A DNA stretch of 64,000 nt from Actinomycetes bacterium (lineage in GTDB: Bacteria; Actinomycetota; Acidimicrobiia; Acidimicrobiales; JAMCPL01), in contig JAKAWR010000001.1 of the NCBI GenBank assembly GCA_021816935.1, forward strand, positions 62,001-126,000. The letters are read 5' to 3'. Positions 8,905 to 18,335 of this stretch are shown piece after piece. A program made the translations under genes and the position numbers. The notes under the pieces are model-generated. The model was not told the origin of the DNA. It did no database searches and worked only from the letters and a program-made list of their open reading frames with translations. The stretch's first letter is position 1, and each line of letters opens with the position of its first letter.

Positions 8905-11900
8905 GTGGGTCGTGCAGGGCTGAGAAGACATTCCGTGGGGCAGGTTGCGACGTCGGTCGTGATTCTCAGTGGAACCTTTGTTGCGGCATTGGCGGGAGCG
9001 GGGGCGCTTGCGGACTCGGTGGTTGCGTCTCCTGCGAACGGTGCGGCGGTGAGCGGGTACGTGACGATCAACGTACCCGCCGGAGGTTACGATGCGGGAG
9101 GCTGTACCGGGGCAAGCACGAGCGTGGAGGTGGTCAACTCCGCCGGCAGCGAGGTCGCATGGTGGACGAGGAGTAATCTCGATGGAGCGGCCGGCCCGGT
9201 GTATACACCGCTTGACGAGAGCTGGCTGAGCAATACGGTTCCGAATGGGCAGTACGTGATCGCCGAGACGAGCGAGAATGCCAGGCCTGGAAGTACGGGG
9301 AAGTGCATGACGGTCGGGGGGATGGCCGGGGCGGTTCACGTGACGGTCGCAAACGGCCCGAAGCCCTATGTCGGATCCTCGGGTGCGACGCCAGCGCGGC
9401 CCGTACGTTGTCCCGTATCTCCCGATACGGCCAACGCTTCCACGGGTGACCTCCTCACGCCAACTGCGGAAGGTATCGTTCCCTGGCCGCCGGCTCCCCC
9501 GGGAATCGACCCGGAGAGCTACGGAAGCTACCTGCACGAGCCGGCCACCTCTCCTCCTGTGCGCCCTCAGAACTGGGAATCGAACGCCTGGAAGCTGACG
9601 AGCGCTCAGGCTGGCGACACTTCGACGTCCAGAGCGGAGCCCGCCGGTATCGATCAGAACCCGCAGGAGCTCTGCGGTGTGATGGGTATGTCCGTGGACC
9701 AGGCGTGGCAGACGACCACCGGCAGGCCGGACACCGTGATCGCGAGCATCGATTCCGGAGTCGAGGAGTGCAGCCAGAGCATCGTGAACAAGCTCTATCT
9801 GAACCGGGGGGCCCTACCGTACCCGGAGAACGCGGCAGGGCTGGCGAAGCCGCAGCTAGCGGCGCAAGGCCAGTCGTTTGCCGATCAGGATCCCTACGAT
9901 CTCGACGGGAGCGGGGTGCTAGATGCCGCGCAGTACGCGTCCGATCCGCGCGTTGCGGCGGTCGCGGCCGCCTACGGCGGGCTGTTCTGCGCGAGAACGG
10001 CCCGCTCGGGATCGGATTTCGTATCGCCGGAGGACCTGATACTCACCTTCGGGACGCCCACCCTGCCCGGCGGCAGAGCCAACCCTTACTACTACCCCTC
10101 CTGTGGGGCGTCGGCGTGCTCGCCGACTTACCCCGGTCAGGTTCCGGCGGGCTTCACCGAGGCGATCTCGGGCTGGGACTTCGTCGACAACACGAACAAT
10201 CCCTACGACGTTGTCCACTACGACCACGGGACGGGGGAGGCGAAGGACATGGCTGGAGCCGCCGACTCGACCACTGGTAGCGTCGGTACCTGCCCGAGCT
10301 GCATGGTGATGCCGATCAGGGCGGGTGACAGCTTCATGACGACAGGGAACTGGTTCGCCGAAGGGGTGCTCTTCGCCGTCGATTCGGGAGCCACGCTCGT
10401 CTCTTCGGCGGAGGGGGGTTTCGACGTGACGCCAACGGATCGCCAGGCGATAGCCTACGCCGGCTCCCATGGTGTGCCGATCTTGGCTAGCGCCGCGGAC
10501 GAGGAATCGCAGCATCACAACTTGCCCGGGGTGCTGAGCCACCTGATCGTCGTGAACAGCATCACGGCGCCGCCGCAGGTCACGACCAACGGCCTTGCCA
10601 CGTATAATCCCGGGAGCTATCTATACCTGAACGGATGTACCAACTACGGTACCAATATCGCCGTGAGCGTCGAGAGTCAAGCCTGCTCGTCCGAGGCTAC
10701 GGGCAAGGTAGCGGGAATAAGCGGTCTTGCCAAATCGGCGGCCGCCGACGCCGCCGAGAAGGGGGTGATCGAGGCGTACCCCGGGCTGACGAGTGTTTCG
10801 GGGCAGCCGGTTGCCCTTTCGGCCAACGAGCTCAAACAGCTCGTCACCATGTCTGCGAACCCGGTTGACTTCGCGGACGCGGCGGGTCCGCAGCCGCCCG
10901 TTACGGCCTCAGGGTCCGGGCCTGCTACGACTGCGGACAACTACGGCGTGAGCGTGAAGCTGCCGCTCGGTCTCCAGGTCCCGGTGACGACGAGCCGCTA
11001 CCCATCGACGGCAGGGTTCAACCAGTACTTCGGTTACGGCAGGGTGAACGCGGCGAACCTGGTCGAGAGGATCGCCGCAGGAGATATCCCCCCCGAGGCC
11101 TCGATCAGCTCGCCTTCGTGGTTCTCCACGCTCGATCCCGACGTCGCCGGCGCGACTCTCGCCGTGAGCGGGCGGGTGGCGGCGGTCAGGTCGAGCTCGT
11201 ACCAGTGGGAGGTGCTCGTCGGTGCCGGCGTCTCGCCCCTGCCGAATGCCTGGCGCCTCGTGGCATCGGGCAAGGGGGCGGGCGGCCCGGCGGGGGCCTA
11301 CTCGGGAATGCTCGCCCACGTGCCCCTTTCGACCATTGCGTCGGTGTTTCCCAAGAGCACGAACTTCTCGGCGCCCCCAACCCTGCCGAACGGGCAGCCC
11401 AAGCCGAACGTAGGAGCCTTTACACTGCTTGTGCAGGTCAAGGACGCGCGAGGCCTTGTCGGGATGGCCCGGCGGACGGATTTTCTTCACCACGACGCTT
11501 CCCTCCTGGCCGGCTCCCCGCAGCGCCTCGACAGCTCGGTCGTCGGATCGCCCAAGCTGGTCCCGATCGGCCCCGGCGGAGTGAACGCTCTGGTTGTGGC
11601 GCAGTCCGATGGGACGGTCGACGCGTTCCAACCGGACGGTTCGGAGCTGCCAGGCTGGCCGGTGGAGACGCAGGCCATCGGAGCGCACACCGCAGAGGGA
11701 GCGTTCACCAGCGGAGCGGTTACCGCTGATCCGCACTGCGAGATACTGGGCAATCCTGCGGCAGGTGACCTGCTCGGCAACGGCAGTACGGACGTGGTTG
11801 CAACAGACGTATGTGGCAACGTCTACGCCTGGACGAGCGCCGGGCAGCTGCTTGCCGGGTTCCCGGTGCATTCCGACCCCGCTTACTGCGGGCCGGCCGT

Positions 11901-13704
11901 GGCTAATCCGGATAACCGGGTTCTGTGCGGCTTCTTCGCGGGGCCCGCGCTCGGTGACCTCATGGGAAACGGGCAACTCGACATAGCGGCAGCGTCCATG
12001 GACCGCCACGTCTATGCCTGGCAACCTGACGGCACAGCGGTTCCTGGTTGGCCTGTGCTTGTCGTCGACCCCTCAAAGGTAGCGTCCGTGGATCCGGTGA
12101 CCAACCAGGTGACCTTCGAGAAGGACGCGGGCCAGCAGCAGGGCACGAAGCTCATCACGACTCCTGCGATCGGGAGGCTCCAGGGCGGTGACGGCCCGCC
12201 CGATGTGATCGTGGGTAGCAACGAGGGCTACTCGGAAACCCCGAACACGGCCTCGAGCGATCCCGCCTGCATCCTCGGCGAATGTTTGCTCTCGCCGGGC
12301 AACTCGCGTGTATACGTTATAAGCCCGCAGGGTACGGGAGCGGCCTCGAACTGCAGCATCTCGGCGGCAGGCGCTGCAACTGCACAACCGGATGCGTGTG
12401 CGTTCCTTACTGGATGGCCGGTGGCCATTGCCGACTGGGCGATGGCCACTCTGCCGGATGTCGGAGACGGGACCACGGCCAGCCCGGCCTTGGCCGACCT
12501 GAGCGGCAATGGCAAGTTAGAGGTGGGCGTCAGCGCGGACATCGGGCCTGCCTATGTTCTGAAGCCGGACGGGACCTCGTATCTCGGTACGTCAGGGGGC
12601 AAGCCCGTGACGGCGACCACCAAGCCTTACGGCACAGTGGACCAGGACGGCGACGCCGACGACGCGGGTGGGTGGTCCGGCCATGACACTGACGGCGACG
12701 CGAAGGTCGTCAACGGTTCGGATGCGCTTTGCTGGGGCCAGCCCGGGGGCGCGGGGCTGGGCCGTTCTATCCCCGCACTGGGATCGCCCGTGTTTGCACC
12801 ACTCGCCAACAGCAAGGCACCCGGGATCAGCCTGATCGAACCCGCTCTGTCGTTCTGCAAAGCCCTCGACTCGGGGCTGCCGGCCCGCCAGACGCCCGCG
12901 GAGGCACAGCTTGACGCCTGGGACGTCTCCGGTGGAGGCCGTGCGCTGCAGTACGCGTTCCCCAGGGTGATGAATGACATGGAGTTCTTTGACCAGCCGG
13001 TCGTCGCCTACCTGGGAGCCGGTGGTCCCTACGTGATCACGGGCAGCTCGGTCTACGATCTGCGGGCGGTCGACGGCGCAGGAGCTGAAGCGCCTGGGTT
13101 CCCGAAGTTTACCGGGGGGTGGATGGTTGGTTCGGCGGCCGTTGGGGATTTCGGAGCTGAGCAGGATCAAGTGATTGTTGCCGGTACGAGGGAGGGCCGG
13201 CTTTTCGTCTGGGGAACGGGTCGGCCCGCCGGAGAGGCGAGCGGGCCGTGGCCGATGGGTGGGCACGACCTGGCGAACACTGGAAACCTGGAGACTCCGC
13301 TTCCGGCGAATCGGGTCTCGGCGCCGCCTGCCGGCACTGCGCAGCCGGGTACTGAGCAGCCCGGTACCGAGCAGCCGGGTACCGAGCAGCCGGGTACCGA
13401 GCAGCCCGGAGGTAGCGTAGTTGCGCTGCCCGCACCAGGTGCGGCTGAACACGCTGCGACGTCTCCGACAGCGAGAGCGCTCCCAGGACCCAACGCGGTG
13501 TCAAGCGTGAACAGCCGGCACGCTGGAAAGGGCGGTACGTCGGGCGGACACGCCCGGGCTGCCTTCAGGCCCGGTCGATCACCTCACGGCAGTGGGGGAG
13601 GGCTGCCGGGCTGGGTGTGGTGGATCATCAGTGTAGCCGTAGCCATGCTCGCTGGCGGCGCCCTTCTGTTCGCCACACGTTCGAGGCGCCTGCGCCGGGC
13701 GTAG
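8905..13704 (+). CDS. Large subtilisin-like (S8) surface protein with FG-GAP-type repeats
   Basis: This exported protein of 1599 residues starts with a signal peptide (about 1-36). An S8-type catalytic domain follows: Asp283 (SIDSGVE), His441 (DHGTGEAKD) and a Ser596 candidate (ACSSEATGKVAG, aligned to the usual GTSMAAPHVAG). The residue at the oxyanion position is Asp532 (ASAADEE), where subtilisins have Asn. The second half holds repeats of the VCBS/FG-GAP kind (GDLLGNGSTDVV, GDLMGNGQLDIA, ADLSGNGKLEVG). The C-terminus has four PGTEQ repeats, a low-complexity stalk, a transmembrane helix (~1570-1590) and a basic tail. It is therefore likely membrane-anchored and outward-facing. Activity is uncertain because the GTS box and the oxyanion residue both deviate. 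Confidence 0.8.
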   Translation: MGRAGLRRHSVGQVATSVVILSGTFVAALAGAGALADSVVASPANGAAVSGYVTINVPAGGYDAGGCTGASTSVEVVNSAGSEVAWWTRSNLDGAAGPVYTPLDESWLSNTVPNGQYVIAETSENARPGSTGKCMTVGGMAGAVHVTVANGPKPYVGSSGATPARPVRCPVSPDTANASTGDLLTPTAEGIVPWPPAPPGIDPESYGSYLHEPATSPPVRPQNWESNAWKLTSAQAGDTSTSRAEPAGIDQNPQELCGVMGMSVDQAWQTTTGRPDTVIASIDSGVEECSQSIVNKLYLNRGALPYPENAAGLAKPQLAAQGQSFADQDPYDLDGSGVLDAAQYASDPRVAAVAAAYGGLFCARTARSGSDFVSPEDLILTFGTPTLPGGRANPYYYPSCGASACSPTYPGQVPAGFTEAISGWDFVDNTNNPYDVVHYDHGTGEAKDMAGAADSTTGSVGTCPSCMVMPIRAGDSFMTTGNWFAEGVLFAVDSGATLVSSAEGGFDVTPTDRQAIAYAGSHGVPILASAADEESQHHNLPGVLSHLIVVNSITAPPQVTTNGLATYNPGSYLYLNGCTNYGTNIAVSVESQACSSEATGKVAGISGLAKSAAADAAEKGVIEAYPGLTSVSGQPVALSANELKQLVTMSANPVDFADAAGPQPPVTASGSGPATTADNYGVSVKLPLGLQVPVTTSRYPSTAGFNQYFGYGRVNAANLVERIAAGDIPPEASISSPSWFSTLDPDVAGATLAVSGRVAAVRSSSYQWEVLVGAGVSPLPNAWRLVASGKGAGGPAGAYSGMLAHVPLSTIASVFPKSTNFSAPPTLPNGQPKPNVGAFTLLVQVKDARGLVGMARRTDFLHHDASLLAGSPQRLDSSVVGSPKLVPIGPGGVNALVVAQSDGTVDAFQPDGSELPGWPVETQAIGAHTAEGAFTSGAVTADPHCEILGNPAAGDLLGNGSTDVVATDVCGNVYAWTSAGQLLAGFPVHSDPAYCGPAVANPDNRVLCGFFAGPALGDLMGNGQLDIAAASMDRHVYAWQPDGTAVPGWPVLVVDPSKVASVDPVTNQVTFEKDAGQQQGTKLITTPAIGRLQGGDGPPDVIVGSNEGYSETPNTASSDPACILGECLLSPGNSRVYVISPQGTGAASNCSISAAGAATAQPDACAFLTGWPVAIADWAMATLPDVGDGTTASPALADLSGNGKLEVGVSADIGPAYVLKPDGTSYLGTSGGKPVTATTKPYGTVDQDGDADDAGGWSGHDTDGDAKVVNGSDALCWGQPGGAGLGRSIPALGSPVFAPLANSKAPGISLIEPALSFCKALDSGLPARQTPAEAQLDAWDVSGGGRALQYAFPRVMNDMEFFDQPVVAYLGAGGPYVITGSSVYDLRAVDGAGAEAPGFPKFTGGWMVGSAAVGDFGAEQDQVIVAGTREGRLFVWGTGRPAGEASGPWPMGGHDLANTGNLETPLPANRVSAPPAGTAQPGTEQPGTEQPGTEQPGTEQPGGSVVALPAPGAAEHAATSPTARALPGPNAVSSVNSRHAGKGGTSGGHARAAFRPGRSPHGSGGGLPGWVWWIISVAVAMLAGGALLFATRSRRLRRA
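13345..13404 (+). repeat. Four tandem 15-bp repeats encoding PGTEQ
   Basis: There are four near-identical 15-bp copies, in frame within the subtilase gene, with a degenerate fifth copy just upstream (GTAQ). The copies differ only at third codon positions. It is a likely site of length variation. Confidence 0.9.
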
Positions 13705-13715
13705 GAGCGCGGTCG

Positions 13716-15869
13716 CTAAAGGGGTTGCGTGGTGACGCATGGCTGCGTGCCGCACGTATCGGGTACGGAGCCGGTGTCCAGGAACGTGACGAGCTGCTGC
13801 TGGGCGGCGGCGACAGCCCTGGGCACGGAGTCGTGGGGATCAGGACCGGTGGTGGGAACGAGATCGCCGGCGGGCGGGGCAGCGACCGCCGTGTCGTACC
13901 ATTCGTAGAGTGTTGCAGGGCCGGAGTAGGAGCCTGTGTTGGGCGTGGACGGGAGGCCGGCGAAGGGATCGCCGCCGAGGGTTGCGGACTGAGCCGGGGG
14001 AAGGGTGGGGCGGTGTACTGCTGCGGCAAGGGTGCGCGCCTCGGCGAAGGTGGAGACGTTCGCAACCTGGTGATCGCCAAAGGCCATCTGCAGGAGTACC
14101 TGGTGGACGGGGGTTCCGGGAAGGGGATTGTAGTCGAGGTTCTCGACGTAGCCGTCGGCTTCGGCCCGGTCCCAGAGCATGCTCATGATGTCGAAGAGGA
14201 TCAGGGCGACCGACGGACCGGTGTAGTGCATGGAAAGTATCCTGGCGAAGGGAGCAAAGTCCTCGCTGCGGGGCAGCAGGACAGCGTAGTTCATGCTAGG
14301 GACGCCGAGCACCGCGCGCTTCCACTGGGTAGAAATGGCGGTGACCGCGGCGCCCATCAGGCTGCCCTCGCTGTTCCCGTAATACTCGATAGGAGTAGCC
14401 GTATCGATCAGCGAGCGGCCCTCGAGCCGGAAGTTGCTGTTTGCCGGCAGTCCCTGAGGGTCGGTCATCAGTCTGGCGAGGAACAACGCGTCGATCATCG
14501 ACTGTTGCAGGCGATCGGGGATCGAGGGGAAGTCGGAGAGATTGCTCACGACGCCGAGGTCGAACGAGATGTCGTTGCCGTCGAGGCCGAGCCAGTTGGT
14601 CGAGCAGAGGACGAGGTCATACTGATTGGCGGTGGCGATCACACCGGGCGCGTCCATCTGGGTTGCGACGCTGAGCAGGCCCTTGCCGTAGAGGATTGGC
14701 CGGGCTGGATGGACACCGGCAACGGCAGTGGTGCCGAGGCCGAGATTGGTCGACCGCGGGATCAGGCAGGAGAAAACGGCGTGCTGGATATTGCCGGGCA
14801 TCTGGGAGGGTAGACCGCCGGAGCCGAAGTGGAGGAAGGAGCCTTGAGGTCCGCCGGGCTTGTTGAGGAAACTCGGGACATCGAAGGTGCCTGTGACCTG
14901 GCGGGCTATGGAGCTGTTCTGAGCAGGGGTGAAGTTCGTGACCGCGGTGACGCTGTAGCGGGGCACTCCTTTCCCGAGCTGGTGGAAAGCCTGGTCGCGC
15001 ATACTCACGGTCCAGCTCGTGAGGTTCTGCTCGCTTGCCACCGTGAAATCCCATGCGAGGTAGAGGCCCTGGTGGGGAATCCCGATCTTGGCGAGGTCGG
15101 CGAGGAGGGCCGAAATGTGGCGCTCGATCGGTTTGGCCGAGGACGTAGCGGGGCCGGAGTCACCCGCCAGGATCGTTGCGAAAAGTCCCCGGGGAGCGAT
15201 TTCCTGGCCGCCTGCCGTCGCCATGTTGCGCAGGGCGACGATGATCCGGTGGCCTTCGGGCAGGTTGGCGGCCGGGTGGATGATCAACATGGCGTTGGCC
15301 GGGTTGGGGTTCTTGGCATCCAACTCTGCCCAGCACGACAGGCGGCCGAGCGTAGCCGAGTCCAGAAGCACGATAGGGGAGTCCGCGGATGTGCATGCTT
15401 GGACATCTCCGGGCCCCGGGAGGCCGGATGTGGCGGCAGAAAGGTCGGGCACGAGGGCGAGTATGGGTGAGCCGGGGCTGAAGCCGTCATTCGACTCGTA
15501 GGGCGTGGGGTCCAGTTTGGTTCCGGTATCAGAGGTGATGGCATTCGGTGGGAAGTCGATCCTCCAACCTGTTGGCATTGAAGCATCGGGCCGTGCGTAG
15601 TAGTTGCTGGGGAATGGCGCCATGCACGGCGTCCCCCCGAGGGGGTCGCAGGCAGGCGCTCCCTCGACAGATACGCCCCAGGCGGGCGTTGCCACTTTGG
15701 CGATCGCAGGGTATGCCGGTGGGGCCCCCGTGCCCGAGGTCGAGGGAGTCGATGAACTGCAGGAGGCGGCGAGGCTTGCTGCAAGGGTCAGTGCGAGAGC
15801 GATGGCGGGTGCTGTTGTCCAAGGTGGCGTACCACCACCTACTCCGGTGCGGCGTGTGGATGTGCGCAT
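13716..15869 (-). CDS. Exported lipoprotein with alpha/beta-hydrolase signature
   Basis: This is a 717-residue lipoprotein. The signal peptide ends in the lipobox LAASC with Cys37. The body is a large esterase-like protein with the nucleophile elbow GNSEG (Ser500) following a strand (IEYY). A GDHQVAN segment, ~120 residues later, is the likely site of the catalytic His. The substrate is unknown. No established subfamily is recognised. It converges on the subtilase gene with only 11 bases between stops, and it has its own leaderless-type promoter. Its position suggests a function at the cell surface. Confidence 0.7.
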   Translation of the reverse strand: MRTSTRRTGVGGGTPPWTTAPAIALALTLAASLAASCSSSTPSTSGTGAPPAYPAIAKVATPAWGVSVEGAPACDPLGGTPCMAPFPSNYYARPDASMPTGWRIDFPPNAITSDTGTKLDPTPYESNDGFSPGSPILALVPDLSAATSGLPGPGDVQACTSADSPIVLLDSATLGRLSCWAELDAKNPNPANAMLIIHPAANLPEGHRIIVALRNMATAGGQEIAPRGLFATILAGDSGPATSSAKPIERHISALLADLAKIGIPHQGLYLAWDFTVASEQNLTSWTVSMRDQAFHQLGKGVPRYSVTAVTNFTPAQNSSIARQVTGTFDVPSFLNKPGGPQGSFLHFGSGGLPSQMPGNIQHAVFSCLIPRSTNLGLGTTAVAGVHPARPILYGKGLLSVATQMDAPGVIATANQYDLVLCSTNWLGLDGNDISFDLGVVSNLSDFPSIPDRLQQSMIDALFLARLMTDPQGLPANSNFRLEGRSLIDTATPIEYYGNSEGSLMGAAVTAISTQWKRAVLGVPSMNYAVLLPRSEDFAPFARILSMHYTGPSVALILFDIMSMLWDRAEADGYVENLDYNPLPGTPVHQVLLQMAFGDHQVANVSTFAEARTLAAAVHRPTLPPAQSATLGGDPFAGLPSTPNTGSYSGPATLYEWYDTAVAAPPAGDLVPTTGPDPHDSVPRAVAAAQQQLVTFLDTGSVPDTCGTQPCVTTQPL

Positions 15870-15877
15870 GACCGGGA

Positions 15878-15883
15878 ACCTTA
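15878..15883 (-). promoter_or_regulatory. -10 hexamer TAAGGT for the hydrolase lipoprotein
   Basis: TAAGGT lies 8 bases before ATG 15869 on the minus strand, which suggests a leaderless transcript. Confidence 0.45.
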
Positions 15884-15965
15884 GCAGGTAAGATTATTGA
15901 CCGCGTGGCGAGCTATCGGGAGGAGCGGAGGGGGTCGGATCCCGATGGCGTACCTTACGGGAAGC

Positions 15966-15971
15966 TAGACT
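15966..15971 (+). promoter_or_regulatory. -10 hexamer TAGACT for the ABC transporter genes
   Basis: TAGACT lies 7 bases before GTG 15979, favouring that codon over the adjacent TTG 15976. Confidence 0.45.
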
Positions 15972-15978
15972 GCCCTTG

Positions 15979-16890
15979 GTGATCGAGGTGCGCGGCGTAT
16001 CGAAGCGTTACGGCAGGACAACCGCAGTCGACGGCTTGTCCTTCGAGGTACTGCCGGGAAGGGTCACAGGTTTCCTCGGTCCGAACGGTGCCGGCAAGTC
16101 AACAACCATGAGGCTCATCATGGGCTTGCACCACCCGGACTCCGGGGAGATCAACGTCAATGGCCGGCGTTTTGTCGACAGCCGCTACCCGCTTTCAGAG
16201 GTGGGTGCGCACCTGGAGGCGCGGTCCGTGGACGGAGCGCGCAGCGCCTTCAACCACCTCCTCGCCCTCGCCTACGCCAATGGGCTTCCGCGTTCGAGGG
16301 TGACGGAGATGCTGGAGACTGTCGGGCTCGCCGGTGTCGGGCGCAAACGCGTAAAGGGCTTTTCGCTCGGGATGGCACAGCGCCTGGGTATTGCGGCGGC
16401 GTTGCTCGGTAACCCTCCCATCCTGCTGTTCGACGAACCGATGAACGGCCTTGACCCCGAGGGGATCAAATGGGTCCGGGACCTCCTGAAAGGGCTCGCC
16501 GCTCAGGGCAGGACCATTTTTGTATCGAGCCACCTGATGAGCGAGATGGCGATCACTGCCGATCACATCGTCGTGATCGGCCACGGCAGGCTCATTGCGG
16601 ATGCTCCCGCAAGCGAGCTCGTGAGCAGGCAGGCTGCCCGGTCCGTGTTGGTTAGGTCGCCACGGGCACCCGAGCTGGCGGAAGCGCTCCAGAGGGCCGG
16701 TGCTGTGGTGAACTTCGGCCAGGATTGGTCCCTTACGGTCTCCGGTATGGATGCCGCCCGCGTGGGCGAGTTCGCAGCGGAAGCCGGAATCGTGCTCCAC
16801 GAGCTTTCGCCGCAGGAGGGTTCGCTGGAGGAGGCGTACCTCGAGCTCACGGCCGCTGCGAGTGACTATCACGGAGTGCTGGGAGGCTGA
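15979..16890 (+). CDS. ABC transporter ATP-binding protein
   Basis: This is the ATPase subunit (303 residues) of an ABC-2 type exporter. It has Walker A GPNGAGKS, signature SLGMAQR, Walker B ILLFDEP followed by MNGLDPEG, and the H-loop VSSHLMSE. The C-terminal ~80 residues form the short regulatory extension common in DrrA/CcmA-like proteins. The start is set by the -10 hexamer 7 bases upstream. The permease follows after 44 bases and is presumably co-transcribed. The substrate (lipid, drug or peptide) cannot be read from the sequence. Confidence 0.92.
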   Translation: MIEVRGVSKRYGRTTAVDGLSFEVLPGRVTGFLGPNGAGKSTTMRLIMGLHHPDSGEINVNGRRFVDSRYPLSEVGAHLEARSVDGARSAFNHLLALAYANGLPRSRVTEMLETVGLAGVGRKRVKGFSLGMAQRLGIAAALLGNPPILLFDEPMNGLDPEGIKWVRDLLKGLAAQGRTIFVSSHLMSEMAITADHIVVIGHGRLIADAPASELVSRQAARSVLVRSPRAPELAEALQRAGAVVNFGQDWSLTVSGMDAARVGEFAAEAGIVLHELSPQEGSLEEAYLELTAAASDYHGVLGG

Positions 16891-16934
16891 GTGGTTCGTC
16901 CGATTGAGACACTGAGCCTGGCGGAGCAGCCCTA

Positions 16935-17798
16935 ATGGCAAGTGTGGTAGCGCCCGCGGGTCGAAGGGCTCCCGGCCTGTGGGACGCGATCAGGTCGGAA
17001 TGGGTGAAGCTCCGGACCGTTCGCTCGGCTCCCTGGATGCTTGGCGCAATGGTTGTGGTGGGAGTGGGGGTGGCGATGCTGTCTGCTCACGCGTATTCAA
17101 TTGCGGGACAGGGGCTGGGGGGTTGTCAAGGTGCGACGGTAGGCGGGAACGTAGTGTCAACTGGACAATCGTCGCTGAGGGCGAGCCTCGCCGGGTTTTT
17201 CCCGGCGCTTCTTATCGTTGGGATACTCGGCATGGAGGTCGTTACCGCAGAGTATGGCAGCGGGATGGTGCGCGCGACCTTCTCGGCAGTCCCGAGGCGG
17301 TACGTGGTGGTTGCAGCGAAGGCCATCGTGCTAGCTGTGGTCGTTTACGTAACGAGCGGGATCATGCTCCTTGTCTCCTTCCTTGCCGGCCAAGCCCTGA
17401 TTGGCCATCCTTGCAGCGCATCGTTCTCGACTCAGGGGGTGACGCTGGGGCTCGCAGGTGGGGCATTGGGCCTGGCCTTGGTGGGGCTGGTTTCGCTTGG
17501 GATCGGGATGGTAGTGCGCAAGACGGCCGGAGGCATTGGCATCCTGGTGGCGGTCCTGCTCGTTGTGCCCTGGATCCTGGCTGGGGTGTTCAGCGGAACG
17601 TTCGAGACCCACATCGCGAAGTTCATGCCGCTCTGGCAGGAGATAGCCGTTGTCATGGGCAATACTGCTTCGAACACGGGAGGCGCTTCGGGGAGTACCG
17701 TGTTCTTTCCGCCATGGATCGGCCTGGCCATCCTTGCGGGTTATACGGCCGCCGTTCTCGCCATCGGAACAATTCTTACGATCCGCCGGGACGTCTAA
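16935..17798 (+). CDS. ABC-2 type transporter permease
   Basis: This 287-residue membrane partner of the preceding ATPase has an N-terminal cytoplasmic helix (LWDAIRSEWVKLRTVRSAPW), typical of ABC-2 permeases in actinobacteria. Six hydrophobic segments follow, including MLGAMVVVGVGVAML, FPALLIVGILGMEVV, AIVLAVVVYVTSGIMLLVSF and a last helix ending in ILTIRRDV. The motif EYGSGMVRATFSAVPRR between TM2 and TM3 is characteristic of this permease group. The stop is followed two bases later by a terminator-like hairpin. Confidence 0.88.
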   Translation: MASVVAPAGRRAPGLWDAIRSEWVKLRTVRSAPWMLGAMVVVGVGVAMLSAHAYSIAGQGLGGCQGATVGGNVVSTGQSSLRASLAGFFPALLIVGILGMEVVTAEYGSGMVRATFSAVPRRYVVVAAKAIVLAVVVYVTSGIMLLVSFLAGQALIGHPCSASFSTQGVTLGLAGGALGLALVGLVSLGIGMVVRKTAGGIGILVAVLLVVPWILAGVFSGTFETHIAKFMPLWQEIAVVMGNTASNTGGASGSTVFFPPWIGLAILAGYTAAVLAIGTILTIRRDV

Positions 17799-17800
17799 GC

Positions 17801-17817
17801 CGGAGCGCCACGCTCCG
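17801..17817 (+). terminator. Hairpin after the ABC transporter genes
   Basis: CGGAGCG, CCA, CGCTCCG: a perfect 7-bp stem with a 3-base loop, 2 bases after the permease stop. There is no T-run, which is common for terminators in high-GC actinobacteria. Confidence 0.5.
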
Positions 17818-17950
17818 CCGAGCGTCGCAGCAAGTTGTTGAGATACCTGCTGGTCGCGCATAGCCTACGATCCCCAGCCGCCGCCGATGGGGGCGGCGCG
17901 TCACCCGGGACCCGGAGCGATGCTGCAGTATGAGGCTGCAGGATTCGCAG

Positions 17951-18025
17951 TCGGGCCGGCGGGATTCGAACCCGCGACCTCTTGACCCCCAGTCAAGCGC
18001 GCTAACCAAGCTGCGCCACGGCCCG
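17951..18025 (-). tRNA. tRNA-Pro (anticodon GGG)
   Basis: On the minus strand the acceptor stem CGGGCCG pairs with CGGCCCG, followed by discriminator A. The D arm is GCGC...GCGC. The anticodon arm CTTGA-CTGGGGG-TCAAG gives anticodon GGG. The T arm GCGGG-TTCGAAT-CCCGC is canonical. It is 75 nt long and the CCA is not encoded. It reads codon CCC and, by wobble, CCU. Confidence 0.95.
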
Positions 18026-18056
18026 CGACCGTAACCAAGGATAGCGCAGGCGGGCA

Positions 18057-18062
18057 TACTAT
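18057..18062 (+). promoter_or_regulatory. -10 hexamer TACTAT for the small gene at 18070
   Basis: TACTAT overlaps the first of two possible ATGs and lies 7 bases before the second (18070), which is therefore the preferred leaderless start. Confidence 0.4.
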
Positions 18063-18069
18063 GGGACTG

Positions 18070-18288
18070 ATGGGAGAAGACTATGACGACCTGCTTGAAC
18101 GGTTACGTACGCTGTCGGATGAGTTAGGCGATCGGGCTTTCGGGTGCCTGATGGGGGCTGCCGATCCCGATGAACCCGACGCAAGGCGTACTGAGCTACT
18201 CGCCGAGGAGAAGGCTCTTGGGAAGGCGAGACGGGCGGTCGATCGCGCCATTGCCGTGCTCACGGTGCCGGACAGCGCCGACCCCTGA
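18070..18288 (+). CDS. Small acidic helical protein, unknown function
   Basis: This is a predicted 72-residue soluble protein: GEDYDDLLERLRTLSDELGD, a short middle segment with one Cys, then a charged helix rich in Ala, Glu, Lys and Arg (LLAEEKALGKARRAVDRAIAVL). It has no signal peptide or membrane segment and no recognised family. The second ATG is used because a -10 hexamer overlaps the first (18061). The codon pattern and clean start support a real gene. It converges with the LOG gene 47 bases downstream. Confidence 0.6.
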   Translation: MGEDYDDLLERLRTLSDELGDRAFGCLMGAADPDEPDARRTELLAEEKALGKARRAVDRAIAVLTVPDSADP

Positions 18289-18335
18289 GGGTCTCAGCGG
18301 ATAGGGCGGTTGCACAAGGGAGGTCTTCACCCTGG

